In this document: positions 63,678-64,000 of the stretch, piece by piece | How the letters are laid out: every line of letters begins with the position of its first letter | Position numbering within the stretch: the stretch's first letter is position 1 | Assembly: GCF_014647215.1 (NCBI RefSeq) | Contig: NZ_BMOT01000002.1 | Span: 124,001-188,000 of the forward strand | From: Shewanella aestuarii | GTDB taxonomy: Bacteria > Pseudomonadota > Gammaproteobacteria > Enterobacterales > Shewanellaceae | Direction: 5' to 3' | Length of the DNA: 64,000 nt | The notes under the pieces: model-generated | What the model was told of the DNA's origin: nothing | The model's input: the letters and a program-made list of their open reading frames with translations, nothing else | Database searches by the model: none | Translations under genes and position numbers: made by a program

Positions 63678-64000
63678 ATGGTTAATCAGGTGGCTAGGTT
63701 AAATCCGCTAGAAAAAAACAAATACCAACCTAACGTAAGTGCTTTTTTAGCCTTGTGTGGGCGTAACTATGCGCTGATTTTAAAATGGTTACCGGATGAA
63801 TCTGAACATGACACCATGTGGACCATTGATGGTGAGTTCGGCTCGTTAGCGGTGACATTGCTAGAAAACACCAAATACACCCAGTTAATTGAAATTTCAC
63901 GCAGCTTGCCTCATAGCTTGTTTGTGTTGTCGCCAAAAGTGGTGGTGCGGGTTTATCATGACGCTCAATTAGCAGAAGTGTTAACTAGCCAACAGATTTT
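63678..64000 (+). CDS. DUF1249 (YqiB-like) protein, partial
   Basis: The frame opens at ATG 63678 behind TGAGGG and runs off the right edge after 107 codons, so the C-terminus is missing. The visible parts FLALCGRNYALILKWLP, TKYTQLIEIS and VRVYHDAQLAEVLTSQQI match the DUF1249/YqiB family. In E. coli yqiB follows nudF and precedes cpdA. The function is unknown. It is probably cotranscribed with nudF. Confidence 0.88.
   Translation, partial: MVNQVARLNPLEKNKYQPNVSAFLALCGRNYALILKWLPDESEHDTMWTIDGEFGSLAVTLLENTKYTQLIEISRSLPHSLFVLSPKVVVRVYHDAQLAEVLTSQQI

Overview
The window looks like a chromosomal segment of a Shewanella-type marine gammaproteobacterium. This rests on gene content and order that I recognise, not on a database search. 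The sequence leans moderately towards A/T. The order rplM-rpsI-(DUF2065)-purA-motX-rnr-rlmB, a Na+-type flagellar MotX, a PutA of about 1059 residues without a DNA-binding domain, a manganese-riboswitch-controlled MneA exporter, and an NhaC-family transporter behind a MetJ operator all fit Shewanella. I saw no rRNA, tRNA, CRISPR array, insertion sequence, integrase or prophage gene. Most of the window is ordinary core genome.

Layout. 1-9.4 kb: a DegQ-type periplasmic protease (cut by the window edge), zapE, the rplM-rpsI ribosomal operon, a DUF2065 gene with purA, motX behind a sigma-28-like promoter, and rnr-rlmB. 9.4-14 kb: an MFS transporter, a DUF481 outer-membrane protein, the rpsF-priB-rpsR-rplI operon and a lone beta-barrel-like protein. 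14.3-20.8 kb: a tightly packed four-gene operon encoding an SMC/MukB-like ATPase, MukE-like and MukF-like partners and a Toprim protein. This is a divergent relative of MksBEFG/Wadjet (JetABCD) with the order C-B-A-D, and is the best candidate for an under-described system here. 21-29.8 kb: a DAACS symporter, a CadC-like TPR protein without a DNA-binding domain, fbp, a DPP4-type peptidase, a small patch of short hypothetical genes, and ygfZ. 29.8-39.7 kb: serA, yjdF-like, a CsgD/VpsT-like regulator, a hotdog thioesterase, ygjV-like, a catalase with a 16-codon upstream ORF, and a phosphate-related cluster (CYTH protein, DUF47 protein, Pit transporter, YgiM-like SH3 protein).

39.9-50.4 kb: putA, a probable methionine transporter metT, a DUF998 membrane protein, an RsuA-family pseudouridine synthase, an S46 dipeptidyl peptidase and an aromatic amino acid permease. 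50.5-58 kb: manganese riboswitch plus mneA, a lone glycosyltransferase, an LprI/MliC-like protein, a YjfB-like small protein, an OhrR-like regulator overlapping rlmC, chrA, and a pentapeptide-repeat potassium channel. 58-64 kb: prfB with its programmed +1 frameshift, lysS, tolC, nudF and the start of a DUF1249 gene.

Regulatory sites recognisable by eye include the yybP-ykoY motif before mneA, a tandem met box before metT, a sigma-28-like promoter before motX, a pho-box-like element between the CYTH and DUF47 genes, symmetric elements before putA and serA, ribosomal-protein leaders, and about 18 intrinsic terminators. A diverged ~130-bp repeat occurs twice, in the two longest gene-free stretches. 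Starts were moved from the longest ORF to internal starts where the Shine-Dalgarno site, signal peptide or family length argued for it.
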